This document shows positions 22,318 through 35,520 of a DNA stretch of 64,000 nucleotides, one piece after another; within the stretch, counting starts at the first letter, position 1, and every line of letters starts with the position of its first letter. Made by a program: the position numbers and the translations under genes. The DNA is from Alisma plantago-aquatica (taxonomy: Eukaryota; Streptophyta; Magnoliopsida; Alismatales; Alismataceae). The stretch spans positions 566,280,406-566,344,405 of the forward strand of contig OY856410.1 of the NCBI GenBank assembly GCA_963693085.1, in the 5' to 3' direction. The notes under the pieces are model-generated. The model made no database searches. It was not told where the DNA came from and worked only from the letters and a program-made list of their open reading frames with translations.

Positions 22318-25300
22318 ATGTCTGAGCCACATGAGGAATACGTGGCAGAAAGTAGCGTCGCTGCACCTCGGGAAGGTGTAAGGAACCCAGAAATAGAGCA
22401 GCCCGTACCTAAGCCACCTCAGTTTGACCCAGCTTACATGGGTAACCCATCTATTCAAACTATGTTCGGGCAGTTTATGACTGCCATGACACACATCACC
22501 GACAGGATGCCCATGCCTGCACCTAGGGTACCTGTCCAGCCTGAGGGACAAGGTATCGATAAGACGTTCGAGCGACTTCATCGTGTCGGAGCTACTGAAT
22601 ATGTCGATCTATGGATAACCGAGTTGGAGAAAGCTTTCAGAATCCTTAACATCCCTGAAGCTGAGAAGGTTAGACATGCCGTCTATCTTCTCAAAGGAAG
22701 TGCTGGTCACTGGTGGACCATGGAAGAGCAGAAGAGGCCTGGAATAGAGATCTCATGGGAAGACTTTCGTCTGGAATTTGTCCCCAGATATTTTCCAAAG
22801 ACCTTCCTGGATGAGAAGATCTCTCAGTTCGAGAGACTGAGGCAGGGCATGATGAACATTAGCGAGTATGAAGCTAAGTTCATGGAGTTGCTGCGGTTCT
22901 ATCTGCACATGGCTGCCACAGAAGAAGAAAGGATTAGAAGGTTCGAGAAGGGTTTGAATGCCGATTTGACTACTCCCGTGTCTGCCCTAGAAAATTGGGA
23001 GAGGTTCGCTACCTTCGTTGAGTCAGTCCGAAGAATAGAGAGATCTGTAGCCGAGAAGAGGCAAACCCATAAGAGATATCCGCAGTTCCAGGGTTCTTCA
23101 TCTAGAGACTTTAAGAAGCCTAGATTCTCTACACCTACACCTCCACCACCCAGATCTACTGCTCAGACACAGTGGGCACCAAGTAGAGGTAGAGGACGAA
23201 GCCTACCACTACAAGAGACTCGCATTTCAACATCAATGTCAATCACAGGACCACCAAGACCACAACAACTAGAAAGAAGCTGCTACAACTGTGGGAAGGT
23301 GGGACATTTGATGAAGGACTGCAGGTCTAGGCCTGTCAGTGTGACACAGCTTCAAAGACAGAATCAACAAGGATCACAGAGAAGACAGTCTCAAGGAGCA
23401 GCTAGAGGACGTGGACAAGCGTCTCAAGCTGGATCGTCAGCACCAACTCAACCTCAGGTGACAACAAGGTTCTATGTAATGAACCCACCTAATGCAGTGA
23501 TCAATCCACGGGTTGTGGCAGGTCAGATGGAATTGTTATATTCTGATATGTCTACATCCTGTGTTGTATCTGTTTTGATTGACCTGGGTGCTACACACTC
23601 TTTTATCACTCGAAGAGTGATTCGTAACTGCAATATGACAGTCAGTCATAGGGTAGATAGCTTGTTGCTTGAGACTCCGTTGAGAGGGTCTGCTGTTTTG
23701 CAGGAGGTATGATCTCCCTACATCCTCTTCTTTTCTGATCATCACATTCAAGTGGATCTTATACCACTTGATATGCAAGGATTTGATATAATCCTTGGGA
23801 TGGATACCTTGGAAAGGTATAGGGTTGTCTTGGATTGTGAATCCAAGCATGCTGTGTTTGCTGATGAAAGCAACACATGGATATTTCAAGGAGAAAGAAA
23901 GATTCTACCCACCTATCTTGTGTCAGCTATGGTTGCTGATAAGCTGTTGAGGCAAGTATGTTATGCATTCTTGGCCCATGTGGTAGATACTACCATGGAG
24001 AGTCCCAACCCTGTTGAAGTTCCTGTAGTCAGGGAATTCGAAGACGTGTTTCCTGAAGAACTTCTAGGTATACCACCACCTCGAGAAATTGATTTTGAAA
24101 TCAATTTGGTCCCATATACACAACCCATAGCCCAGACACCGTATAGGATGGCGCCTGCCGAAATGGCAGAACTCAAGAAACAGCTTCAAGAGTTAGTTGA
24201 GAAAGGTTTCATCCGACCAAGTACTTCACCTTGGGGTGCTCCAGTTTTGTTTGTTAAAAAGAAAGACGGGTCAATGCAGTTGTGCATTGATTATAGATAA
24301 CTCAATAAAGTAACAATAAAGAATAAGTACCCTCTGCCGAGGATTGATGATCGTTTTGATCAGTTGCGTGGTGCAACAGTCTTCTCAAAGATAGACTTGA
24401 GGTCTGGATATCATCAACTCCGTATTAAGGACAGTGACATATCCAAGTTTGCTTTTAGGACAAGATATGGTCACTATGAGTTCACAGTTATGTCTTTTGG
24501 ACTAACTAATGCACCAGCTGCATTTATGGAACTCATGAATAGAGTCTTCCGACCTTTCCTCGATCAGTGTGTTGTCGTTTTCATAGATGACATTCTGATC
24601 TATAGTAGAGATGCTTAGCAGCATGAACAACGTCTCCGTCAGGCTCTAACTTTGCTAAGAGAACATAAGCTATACGCTAAGTTTAGCAAGTGTGAGTTCT
24701 GGTTGTCGGAAGTATCTTTTCTTGGACACGTGGTATCTGCCTCGGGTATTCGTGTTGACCCCAAAAAGGTAGAATCTGTTCTACAGTGGGAACAACCGAA
24801 GACACCGACGGAGATTCGTAGCTTCTTAGGGTTAGCTGGCTACTACCAAAGGTTCATTAAGAACTTCAGTTCTATAGCCCTACCCTTAACCAAGTTAACC
24901 CGGAAAGATGTTCCTTTTGCCTAGAGTGATAAGTGCCAACAGTCTTTCCTGCTGTTGAAGAGGTTGACAAGTGCACCTGTACTTGTGCTACCTGAACAAG
25001 GTAAAGGATATGTAGTTTTCTGTGATGCCTACAAGAATGGACTCGGATGCATGTTGATGCAGGATAAGCAAGTGATTTCTTTTGCTTCCCGACAGCTTAA
25101 GAAACACGAGGAGAATTATCCGACACACGATCTAGAGTTGGCTGTTGTGGTTCGTGCCTTGAAGATCTGGAGACATTATCTCTATGGAGAAACATTCCAG
25201 ATTTTCACAGACCACAAGAATCTTAAATATATCTTCTCTCAGCATGAACTTAACATGAGGCAACGTCGTTGGATGGAGTTAATCAAAGACTACGATTGTA

Positions 25301-26931
25301 CAATTGATTACCATCCAGGGAAGGCCAATGTGGTTGCAGATGCCTTGAGTAGGAAATCAACAACATCAACCATGGATAGAGCACAACTAATTTCCTTAGT
25401 ATGCTCTAGGAGAGATTTGCTTATCTCTTTAAGGCAAGACAATGTGCAGTTGAAGGTATCATTGTTAGCCAGCTTGTTAGCTGAGATGCATATTAAACCT
25501 ACCCTAAGAGAGCAGATTAAGGAGGCACAACAAGTTGATGCTAGAGTTCAGCAGATTAGGTTTGAGTATGGTGATGAGAAGCGAGATGGTTTCCATGACT
25601 CAGATGATCAGGTGGCATGCTATCATGGGAGAATGATAGTACCAGATGTCGATAACTTGAGGAAGTTAGTCGTGGAAGAAGCTCATTCTTCGATGTATGC
25701 CATGCATCCAACGAGCACCAAGATGTATCGAAACTTAAAAGATATATATTGGTGGCCTGGGATGAAGAAGGATGTTGCTGAGTTTGTTCTGAGGTGTCCT
25801 GTGTGTCAACAAATTAAAGTTGAACACCAGAAGCCTGCAGGAACAATGCAACCTTTACCCATACCACAGTGGAATTGGGACCATGTGACCATGGACTTTG
25901 TTGTTGGCCTACCCAGGACAAACAAATGACATGATTCCATTTGGGTAATTGTTGATAGGTTGACAAAGACAGCGCATTTCTTACCTGTCAAAACAACCTA
26001 TTCTGCTGAAAAGTTATCACAATTGTATGTTCAAGAGATAGTGTGGTTGCACGGAGTTCCTGTCACTATAGTTTCTGATAGAGGTCCCCAATTTATAAGT
26101 CATTTTTGGGAGCAGTTACACAGAGCTATAGGCACCAAGTTAAGGTTTAGTACAACCTTTCATCCACAGATTGATGGATAGTCGGAAAGGACTATACAGA
26201 CCTTGGAAGACTTGTTGAGAGCATGTGTTCTTCAGTTTGCCGGGAGTTGGGATCTACACCTAAGCTTGATAGAGTTTGCCTATAACAATAGCTATCAACA
26301 TAGCATTGATATGGCACCTTATGAAGCTTTATATGGTAGACATTGTAGATCACCCTTATGTTGGTATGAGACTGGTGAACATCAGTTGTTAGGTCCTGAT
26401 CTTGTGCAGCAGACCACAGAGAAGATTAAAGTGATACAACAACAACTTAAGACTGCACAGGATAGGCAGAAGTCTTATGCTGACAAACGACGTAGACCCT
26501 TAGAGTTCTAGGTTGGAGACAGAGTGTATCTCAAGGTCTCACCTTGGAAGGGAGTCCTTCATTTTGGAAGGAAAGGGAAGTTAGCTCCTAGATTTATGGG
26601 ACCTTATCCAATCATTGAATGAGTTGAAAAGGTAGCCTATAGACTAGAGTTACCTCAGGAGTTGCAGAAGTTACACCCTATGTTTCACATTTCTATGCTG
26701 AGGAAATGTCATCCTGACACCGAGTCAATTCTACAACCTATGGAAGTAGAATTGAATGAAGATATAACTTATGAAGAGGGACCAGTGTCAATCCTTGATA
26801 ACAGAATTAAAAAGTTAAAGAGGAAAGACATAAGCCTTGTGAAAGTCCTCTAGAATCATCGTGGTGTCAAATAAGCCACTTGGGAACTAGAGGAAGAGAT
26901 GAGAAGGAAATACCCTGCTCTTTTCTCTTAA
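22318..26931 (+). pseudogene. gag-pol polyprotein pseudogene, gypsy 1
   Basis: One uninterrupted frame of 1538 codons with ten premature stops (codons beginning about 23710, 24298, 24616, 24922, 25927, 26179, 26509, 26620, 26851, 26869) and no frameshift. Domains: retrotransposon gag at about residues 60-250, CCHC knuckle [14 protein letters not shown] near 322, aspartic protease with DLGATHSF (the family norm is D-S/T-G), RT with FIDD at about 24580, RNase H at 24955-25360 with TDHKN, integrase HHCC near 25683-25810, DDE core, and a C-terminal chromodomain near 26770-26930. Compared with its intact relative it lacks about 8 residues in gag near 22600. Seven of ten stops are explained by C-to-T or G-to-A changes. 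Confidence 0.95.
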
Positions 26932-26963
26932 TATGTTTTATCGATTTCGGGAACGAAATCCTT

Positions 26964-26980
26964 GTAAGGGGTGGATAATT
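26964..26980 (+). other. Polypurine tract, gypsy 1
   Basis: GTAAGGGGTGGATAATT lies directly before the 3' LTR start TGTAACATCC. The minus-strand relative has the same tract at 56761-56777. Confidence 0.8.
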
Positions 26981-29900
26981 TGTAACATCCCTGACCTGGG
27001 TTATGAACTAACCCTAGATGTTTTGCCTAAATATGTAATTATATACTTGTGATTACCTTTTGGGCATGTAATTAAGTTCCTCAGGAACATACACTTTCAA
27101 TTTTGTCCATTTTTAAACAAGTTGTAGTATTGTTTTGTAATGCAGGGACCTATGTGCAAATTACCCAGTTAAAGGGGTTAACTTACAAAATCAGACAGGT
27201 TAAGATGTTCCTCTGATGATGAGACTTCATATGAGTGAATATGATGAGGTATGATGGATTTCCCAAGCTTGGGCATCAAGATGCAGCTTGTGGAACAATC
27301 CTTGTGCTTAAAACCCTAATTTTGGAGTAAAGTGCAATTACCCAAAATGTGGGGTGAAACTTGTAAAATACACCTTCGAGAATATCTTTTATGACTTTTG
27401 ACATCATTTAGAGTAGGAATAATGAAAGGGGCACTTTAATTAAATAATTAGATAAGAAGAATGACCTTTGTAGTAAAATCATTTAGTATGAGTAAGGAGA
27501 CCCTTCATATATGTACCTTAGGTTGCATGTTGGTTTCCTTTACCCTTAGATCTTTACTTTTGATGGGCTTTGCTTAAGTTATGATAGTTTGAACGTGCCT
27601 TAGAAGGAAGGAGGGACCTTGATGAGAAATCCATAAACTAGAGGTCCTTATGGTGAAAACTAACCTAAGCTATATAAGCCTCTTCCTTTGCAAACCAAGT
27701 AAACGTATTCTCTTCTCTTCTTCACTTCTCATCTTGCTCAACCGACCAAGGCAGAGCTATGGAACTCAAGGAGATGACCAACTTGATCTAAGGTGAGAAG
27801 AGACCATCTCCTAGCTCGGATTCATGGAGGAATTCCTTGTATAAGGTTGGTTTTATGGTTAACTCACTTAGGTTTCTTGTTCTAGCCGACTTTCCCCAAC
27901 CATTCCTTGGGGAATCATCTTTGTCCAACCTGTGGAGATTAAGACGCCATTAAAGGCTTGAATCTTGGAAGCTTGGAGCTCTAGGAACAATGTTTGAGGC
28001 GGGTTTTATAACTCTAAACTTCTTGCTTTATTATGCATATCTGTGTTCTTGCAAATTTATACTTAGTTCTTCTTCTTCCCCATTCTTCCTTGCATCTTTG
28101 CAAGCAATACGTGGAGTAACCGACCTGAACAGAGGTTGAAGATGATGGGCGTGAATTCCTAGGCAACTTTATCAAATGACCTTGGACCTTTTTAGTCTAA
28201 ACGGTTTGCAAACCTTTTGAAATCAAACGGTCTCAAACTGTTTGATCTCATGCGGTCTTGCAAGACCGTTTAGAATCAAACAGTCTCAAGACCATTTGAT
28301 AGGGTTGACCAAGGGAAGACCATTTAAGGGTCTGTTGTAAACATGTTGAATTTAATTTCTACAAATAATCATAACTTAATTCCAAACCAATCACAAGTTG
28401 AAGGCACTTCAACCTCCTAAACCCTAATCGGGTTGATTTGCTGATTTCAAAGATAGATTTTGATGAACTTTGGGTTGAAGGGCCCAAACGGTCTCAAGAC
28501 CATTTGGGGGTTCACTCAAACGGTCTCAAAACCGTTTGGTGACAACCCAAGGCCGTTTGGAGGTCTAGGGTTAAGGTAATTTGATGAATTGAGGGTCCAA
28601 TCACAATAGGTTGATGAATTGATTAAAAATGCTGATTTTAGACCTAATTAGGGTTCAACCCTTATCAAATCAACTTAGATTTTGATGAAACTTTGGGCAA
28701 ACAGTCTCAAGACCGTTTGGAGGGTGTCCAAACGATCTCAAGACCGTTTGGGCTAAGTTTGGGCCCAATTGGATGTCAATTGATGGGTTCAACCTCAATT
28801 TGATTCACATTGTTGAACATTGATGATTAGTCGATTGAAAACCCAAATTGAGTTGGATTCAACCCCAATTGGCTTTCAATTGAGGGTCAACTTGGTGTCC
28901 AATTGATTAATACTAACCCTAATTCACTCAATTTACAAGTGGTTAACAAGATTATGGCCAAGTGGAGGCTTCAACATAGACAACCATAATCGATTATAAC
29001 CTTTGCTTCACCTTTGAGGTCCATGCGATTTTGAACCCATTTGGACCAAACGGTCTCAAGACCGTTTAGGGACAAATGACCTCAAGACCGTTTGGGCTCA
29101 AACAATCTCAAGGTCATTTGGACCAATTGATCTCACGATCGTTTAAGATCAAACGGTTTCAAGTCGCATAGCTTCTAACGGTTTGGAGGTGAACTTTCCC
29201 AAACAGTCAACACACCCATGCGGTCTTGGTGACCCATGCGGTCTTGGTGATCCATGCGGTCTTGATGGTCAAACTATCCAAACGGTCAACGCCCCCAAAT
29301 GGTCTCAAGACCATTTGGAGGTTGAAGGTTGAAACTGTTTGGAGACTTTTAAGGTTGTTTTTGCTTAATCATTTGAAGGTGTAATTGGTCCAATGGTGGT
29401 CTAAACTAAACCCTAATGGTACCCTAAGACATTAAGGGACTAAGTGAATAATGGATTGAACCATAATAGTGATCAAGGGTGTACTTTACCAATATGCCCT
29501 TGAAGGGTTCAACTAAATGATACCTTGTTTTAATCAAACCCTAATAATATGATAGTGGTGATTTGGTTTATGTTAATCAATGGGGACTTGACCCAACCTA
29601 ATCTAGAGTGATGTAATCACAATCTATTAGTATGAGGAGAGAGAAAGTACCATTTATGATTGAAACTCAAGTAAAGTACCATCAACACATATGAATGTGC
29701 ATGATTGGGGTATGATCCACCTATGTGAGATCATGAAAACCCTAATTATGATAATTGATGAATCTTAACCTAATTTAAGGCATCAATGGTGATGTTTCTC
29801 ATACATAATGATGTTATGAGTTCAATTCACCATGAAGTGAATAGTAAACCCTAATTCTAGGGTGATAACATGTAATGTGTATAGTAAACCCTAATTGATG

Positions 29901-31453
29901 AAAATCAGGGAACCTAACTCTTGTAAGAGTATGAAGGTACAACTCTTGATCTGAATTGTTTACTATTATTAGTTGAATTAACCATGCATGTTCTTATATA
30001 AGGATGATCATATCCAGGTAAGGACTAGGATACCATATTCATTGAAAGCATGTTATTAGCTTTATGAATAGTGATATATCCTCCTGCCTAGTAAGTGGCA
30101 TCTTAAGAGATTGATAGGCTGTGAGAGCCATGAGTATCATCAAGGTCATGCTAATTAGATAACTTGTGATGAGATGATTAAGAAATGATAATTGATGTGA
30201 GCTAGACTTGTTACAGTTAGTATTCTATTTTCATATCTGCTATGCTAATGATTAATGTTTGAGAACATGAATGATGGTAAAAGAATACTGAAATGTACCT
30301 AACTAATCAAATATAATCATACCATGTAGAGCCGTGATCATAGATCCATCATTGTCAGATGCTAAATGATGGTGAAACAGGTTTTCCTAAGGGAACTCCT
30401 AGATCACATACTTTTGAGTATGTGGGGGAATAAGGATGTGTATATCCTTACATCCTAGTGTAGGAATTGATGTAGATGTATCTTAATCTATCAACCCTTC
30501 ACTATATGTTTATACCGGGGTGATGTAACACTATTCTCCTGAGGAAATCCTTTATACCACATCGATGAGAGATAAACAAGAAATCTTTCGATGGCGAAGA
30601 GAGTACAAAATGCCACTGTGACTCTAATAGCGAAGTACCAGAATACCCTGGTAAGCTATAGTAGCAGCGACACTAGATGTCCTGCATGTATATCCTCACT
30701 CTGACTGAGGAAGATGAGGTCATAAGAATCCAACTCTTTTGATGACCTAAGTATGATACCGATGCGACTTAACAGTGATCGGTTGGAGTATGAGCGGTAT
30801 ACCTCATCTCCGCAAGGCATAATGATGTTTGTAAAACATAATCAACCGCGTAGCATATCTGCTTACGTTGAACTACGAGATACAATGATTGATGATTACA
30901 CTTCTTAGTACGTATGTTATTCATATTCTTAAATGTTGTTGTTCCACTTAAGTCAATCTGTTGTTGATTACCTTAAAAGCTTTTATTGCTCATGTTGTTC
31001 TTTGATTGCTATAATAAAGCTTCTAGCGGAGAGTTATAACTCTCGCTGGGACAATTATTTAAAATTGTCTCACTTCGTGGATTTCAACTTTTTAGGTGGT
31101 CGTCGAGGATGAAGGAACCAGTATGCAGGTGATCAATACCAGCAGTAGCACCAGGAGTAGCAGTGAATCTCAGGTGGAGATACTGACTGCTGAGTCTTGT
31201 AGTTAGATAGTCCTATGACCGTCTCTGTACTCTCAGGTCCTTGGAGTTAGTTGGTCTGAGATTTTTGGTTTTGAATCTTGAGATTTTTGTATCTGGTTGT
31301 GTATAATCACTCTAGAAGTGATTTAACAGAGATGTAAACTGTTTATCTTGTTTCTGTAAAAGAATTTTTAAATTTCCGGTGATTTTTGTATTCTGCTTCT
31401 AATCGAATGCTTCCGCTGAGTTTATATCGTGGTTTATGGATCGAGACGCCACA
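26981..31453 (+). mobile_element. 3' LTR of gypsy element 1
   Basis: About 4.47 kb, collinear with the 5' LTR. It carries the palindrome array at 28196-29370 and ends GACGCCACA. It is followed by ATTTAG (31454-31459), the same six bases that separate the 5' LTR from the primer-binding site, and only then by the CACCT target copy (31460-31464). Confidence 0.9.
28196..29370. repeat. ACGGTCTCAAGACCGT palindrome array, gypsy 1 3' LTR
   Basis: Collinear with 18900-20110. Individual copies have diverged independently: a given site can read ACCGTTTG in one LTR and ACCATTTG in the other. Confidence 0.9.
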
Positions 31454-31459
31454 ATTTAG

Positions 31460-31464
31460 CACCT
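31460..31464 (+). repeat. Target-site duplication, right copy (CACCT)
   Basis: Matches CACCT at 17683-17687. It begins six bases past the canonical LTR end. Confidence 0.7.
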
Positions 31465-33659
31465 AGTCTAATTGTGTCACGGTCGCGATGTTGCATTGTG
31501 GGGTGGTCGCGATGTTGTGCCTATTTTTGTTCAGTTCGTAATGCTCATTATGTGGGTCGAAACGTCAAGTCTTGATTCTAGTCACAATGTTTGGTTTGGT
31601 TATGGTCACAATGCCATGTTTGAGTGGTCACGACACCATGTTTTGTTGACAGTCGAGACTCTACATTTTGCTTTGATGATCGTAACGCCCAATTGTGGAG
31701 AGGTCGTGACACCTAGCTATGGCGCGTCATGGTTGCGACCATGTGTGGGTGTGTTGTGGTCGTGACCAGGGTGGTGGTGTGTAACGGTCACAATCATGTG
31801 TTGATGTGTTTCCATTGTGACCCTAAGTTGGTGTGTTAGGGTCGAGACACCATGCATGAGGGTGGTCGAGTCATGCATGTGATGGATGGTTGATATATAT
31901 ACATAATGCATGGTCACTGTTATCTATCTCTTATTTATCCCTAACTTGTAGGTGATATGAACTTGAATGACCTAGCTATGTGGATGCTATGGTGGATCCC
32001 ATATTATATAGTATGGTGATTATGAGTAATGTTGAGGCATAATGTAATGTGGTATATGTAGGGATCATGTTATTGGGTCTAATGATCTGGAAGGTGCTTA
32101 GGGCATGATTTGAGGTGATAACCTCTAGAGATGTGATTGAGGGATCAATATTCCACAATGAGGTGACATTAGTGATAGCCTTGTGAATGGCAGTGCTATA
32201 GTGCTATGTGATGATGTGATAAGTTCACACCTTATATGTTTTATATCTTCTGAAGTTTTACCATGCTCTTATTCTTATAGAGTTTATTTTGGATTTGAAT
32301 GTTGTAACTTGATTGATGCCTGAAGACACCTAACTGGCATAACTAATCAAGTTGGATATTAATCATGTAGTTGCCCTGGCCATAGATCCATTTCAATGTC
32401 AGTCTTAGTGCTGGATGGTGAAATGAGGTCTCCCCTAGTGGAAGCTCTGAGTCGTATGTTGTTGAGTATACACATTCACATGATTGGCTGCAGACCATAC
32501 CCTAGCAGGAGTGACACTACGTGCCTTATCTTAGTGATGTGACTCAATATATACTCATGATACCTTCACAGGATTGGCTGTTGGCCATACAGTGATAGGA
32601 GTTTGACTACGGGTCATATCTTAATTTCACTAGCGCTGTGCCTATATACCAAGGTAGGTTAGGCTATTTCCAACTGACTCATATGCTATGTCACTACGGT
32701 GTTTCTCTCATGGTGACCAGGAGGTGTGGAGAGGTCATGGATTTTGGCTCTTTCATAGACCTTGTATGGCACTGATTTCAACTTAGCAATGATCAGTTGA
32801 AGCATGAGTGGTATACCTCATCTCCTCAGGGCATAATAAAAGACATAATACAACTGTGTAGTGTATTTGCATAGGGACAAAATGTGAAGAACATTGGTTG
32901 AAGTCTTTCCTTTCTTTTCTATAGTTTTAGTGATAGAAAATATACACGTTCTTCATATTCCTTTTTAAAATGTTAATTGTTCTACTGCTCAGTGATAATT
33001 GCCTACTATTTCTTAACCTACTTTACCTAATGAATACATATCGTTTAGCTGAATCTACTCAGTGGGTAATTATGTTATCCATAAGCTTCAATTTATCTGT
33101 GATTTAATAAATGTTGGTGGAGAGTTATATCTCTTACTAGGATGTTTTGTCTCGCTCCATGGGTTTCCACATCTTTTACGTGGTCTTACACAACAAGGTG
33201 GAGTCCGTGCAGCTGAGGAAGAGCAACAACAAGATCACTCACTGATAAGGTTGGATGTGCTGCTAGTCTTTTGGTGTTAGAGTCCTAGAGTTATCCCTGT
33301 ACACTTAGGTCTTGGGGATGTTTCGATGTGTTTTGTAGAGATGTCACCGATATGAGGTTTTGCCTTGTGTGACTTTTATTGTATAGATATGGCATGTGTA
33401 CATGTATGTATATATGGAACAAATATCTCATGTAATGGGTTAATGATAGGAAGGTTGAAAAAAATGATGTGAGCACCTTATGATATGTGTTATGTGATCC
33501 AGGTGTCTTGTTGAGGACCTACATGTGAAAGTTTTCAGCCTATGGTGTTGTTGCTAAGATTGGTTTTAATTTCCTATGTTTTCTGGTAATCTGCATGATT
33601 AATGTTGTTTCCACATTTGGTTTTGAGTAATCTCACTTTGTGTGGCACCGGGAATGACA
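31465..33659 (+). mobile_element. Solo LTR of a Tekay-like family, right part
   Basis: Continues the LTR cut at 17687. It has a loose array of GTCGCGAT, GTCGTGAC, GTCGAGAC and GTTGCGACC motifs at 31480-31870, then segments shared in order with the nested gypsy LTR (for example GGTGGAGAGTTATATCTCTTACT and GTCTCGCTCCATGGGTTTCCAC, each split by eye), showing it is a distant relative. It ends GGGAATGACA, followed by CCATC (33660-33664), which matches the left flank CCATA at four of five bases. Confidence 0.75.
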
Positions 33660-34026
33660 CCATCAATCCTCACCATTTGTTCACACACTAGTATCTCATC
33701 TTGGCCATAGGTAGATGTAATAACGTGTATTTTTCTCTTTCATTCAATTATGCACATCATGACTCATAAGATGCCCCATTATCTATGATAACTTCATCAC
33801 CTCTATTGGATGCCTTCAAGTCATAATTTACTCATCTTTATGATATGGAATTGAAAAAATGTCACACTATGCTAGATTTACAAAAGTTGGGTACATATTT
33901 ACAATCTTTGATACTAAATATTCAAAATTGAGTACCTTCACCAAAATCATATAGGATCTAAAATTTTATCTTAGAAACTAGAGGAAATTTGTGAACTAAC
34001 AATGAAAATTTCATATTGGAGTTAAG
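33660..34026. other. Unannotated spacer
   Basis: About 370 bp of AT-rich sequence between the solo LTR and the next element. No coding region, repeat or RNA gene was seen. Confidence 0.6.
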
Positions 34027-34234
34027 TGATGCAACCCTATTTTAGGGCTTCATCTTGTGTCTTTTTGCTCTTCAATCACATCTATACTTGTTAGATTGCA
34101 AGCTAATACCCCCAATGCATGTTTTACTGTCAAATGCACTTATGGACGTTCTTTGCATTATTTTCAGGTACTTGGACCATACTTTCGATGGAAGAGATAG
34201 AAGGAAGGAGTATGAGGGTCCCTCTACTCATGGA

Positions 34235-35012
34235 TAGACCTGTCAAACTGGGTCAAAATCCACGGGCGCCCACGGGTCGACCCATTTAAGTTGAGTTTGG
34301 GTGGCAAAATTTGCCACCCGTTGAAAATCACCCAAACCTATACCCACCGGTTTATTTAGCGGGTTTCACGGGTGACCCGCAAGCACCCACGGGTGACCCA
34401 GTTAACTAAAGCAAATATATTTATATACATAATATATGCATATACTTTTTAAAAGATGTTACTTGTTTCATACAAGTCAACTCTTTACCTTTACAAACAA
34501 TAATTGTATGCTCTTTATTTTGTGTTTGCAATAGGCAATAGCAAGTACTTGTAATGTTAGAAATGTTTAATGTTACATGATAAAATTATGTGTTATTTTT
34601 GTGATATTTATCTATAAAAACCACATCGATTTTCCTATTTTACATCGACATACAACAACTAGCTGCTATTTTTTCTTTAAGTTTGCATAAACATATATCG
34701 ACAACTAATCCAATAGTTTGACATCAAACATAGTAGTTGGTTTCTTCCTTTGCACTATATTTGACATAAAAATAACAGTTACAAGATGTTTTAAATGTTG
34801 TTTTTAGTATTAGGGAAATAAACTAGCAACTTATTGTTGACTGGACACATTTTAAATGGGCACCCGCGGGCAATCCACAACCCGCTGGGTCGGGTTTGGG
34901 TGTGCTTTTCTTCCACCCGTTTAGAAGTGTATCTTTTTGACACGCACCCGCTAGACCCAAACCCGCAATGACCCAACCCTAACCCAACCCACCCACCCGT
35001 TTGACAGGTCTA
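34235..35012. mobile_element. hAT-type non-autonomous DNA transposon (778 bp)
   Basis: Terminal inverted repeats TAGACCTGTCAAAC at both ends (the left continues TGGGTC, the right GGGTGG on the complement) and a perfect 8 bp target duplication CTCATGGA (34227-34234 and 35013-35020). The 3' LTR of the host element keeps the empty site at about 39954-39975 (ACTTATGGAGGGG). Subterminal regions are rich in ACCCG/CGGGT repeats. No transposase is encoded, so it would need a partner. Confidence 0.95.
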
Positions 35013-35134
35013 CTCATGGAGGGGTCCAAAGAAGATCCCAAGAGCCCCCTCAACCTACCCCAATGGCCAAGTTTTGACTGCAAGCAAAGAAGTCCATTAA
35101 TAATGAAGTTTGAAGTCGTTTCATTACTTGAAGA

Positions 35135-35520
35135 CCCCAGCACGGCCGTAGTACCATGGAACGACCATGCTGTCAATTAAGCAAAGATTACAGGTTGAAT
35201 GTTAAAACTTCGAAGTTCAGCAAATCAGCCACCACAACCGTGCTACCCAGCACGGCCGTGCTGCTCAGCACGGTCGTGCTACATGAATATGGAATGGGCA
35301 TGCTGCTAAGAATGACCTCATCACAACCCCTCCACCATGTCCATGCTACCCAACACAGCCGTTCTACCTAGTCCCCAACACGGTCGTGCTACCAGCCTAC
35401 ATTTTCACCCATCAACTTGTTGATTTTACACTTAACTAACACAACCATTCTCCTCCACCACAGTCATGCTCACTTCTACCCACCACGGATGTGCTTCCCA
35501 GCACGGCCGTGCTACCACCT
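35135..35520. repeat. CACGGCCGTG palindrome array, 5' LTR
   Basis: At least seven copies and variants of CACGGCCGTG (for example 35251-35260 and about 35500), often as CAGCACGGCCGTGCTACC. Variants such as CACGGTCGTG and CACAGCCGTT differ mostly at CpG sites. The same motif lies in the internal region (about 38153 and 38169) and in the 3' LTR (40080-40375). Confidence 0.85.

Larger units (their letters stand above)
17688..31453 (+). mobile_element. Complete Del/Tekay-type Ty3/gypsy chromovirus
   Basis: A full 13.8 kb element: 5' LTR, initiator-Met primer-binding site, one gag-pol frame, polypurine tract, 3' LTR and a 5 bp target duplication. The domain order (gag, protease, RT, RNase H, integrase, chromodomain) and the TGGTATCAGAGC site place it among chromoviruses of the Del/Tekay type. 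The long LTRs make up about two thirds of its length. The LTRs show about ten mismatches in the first 320 bases compared by eye, so the insertion is not recent. Gag-pol carries ten in-frame stops. It is close kin to the minus-strand element at 51743-64000. Confidence 0.95.

Noticed and set aside
31472..31765. 97-codon frame in the solo LTR
   Set aside because: Its Val/His/Cys-rich translation comes from the GTCGCGAC-type motif array; no homology seen.
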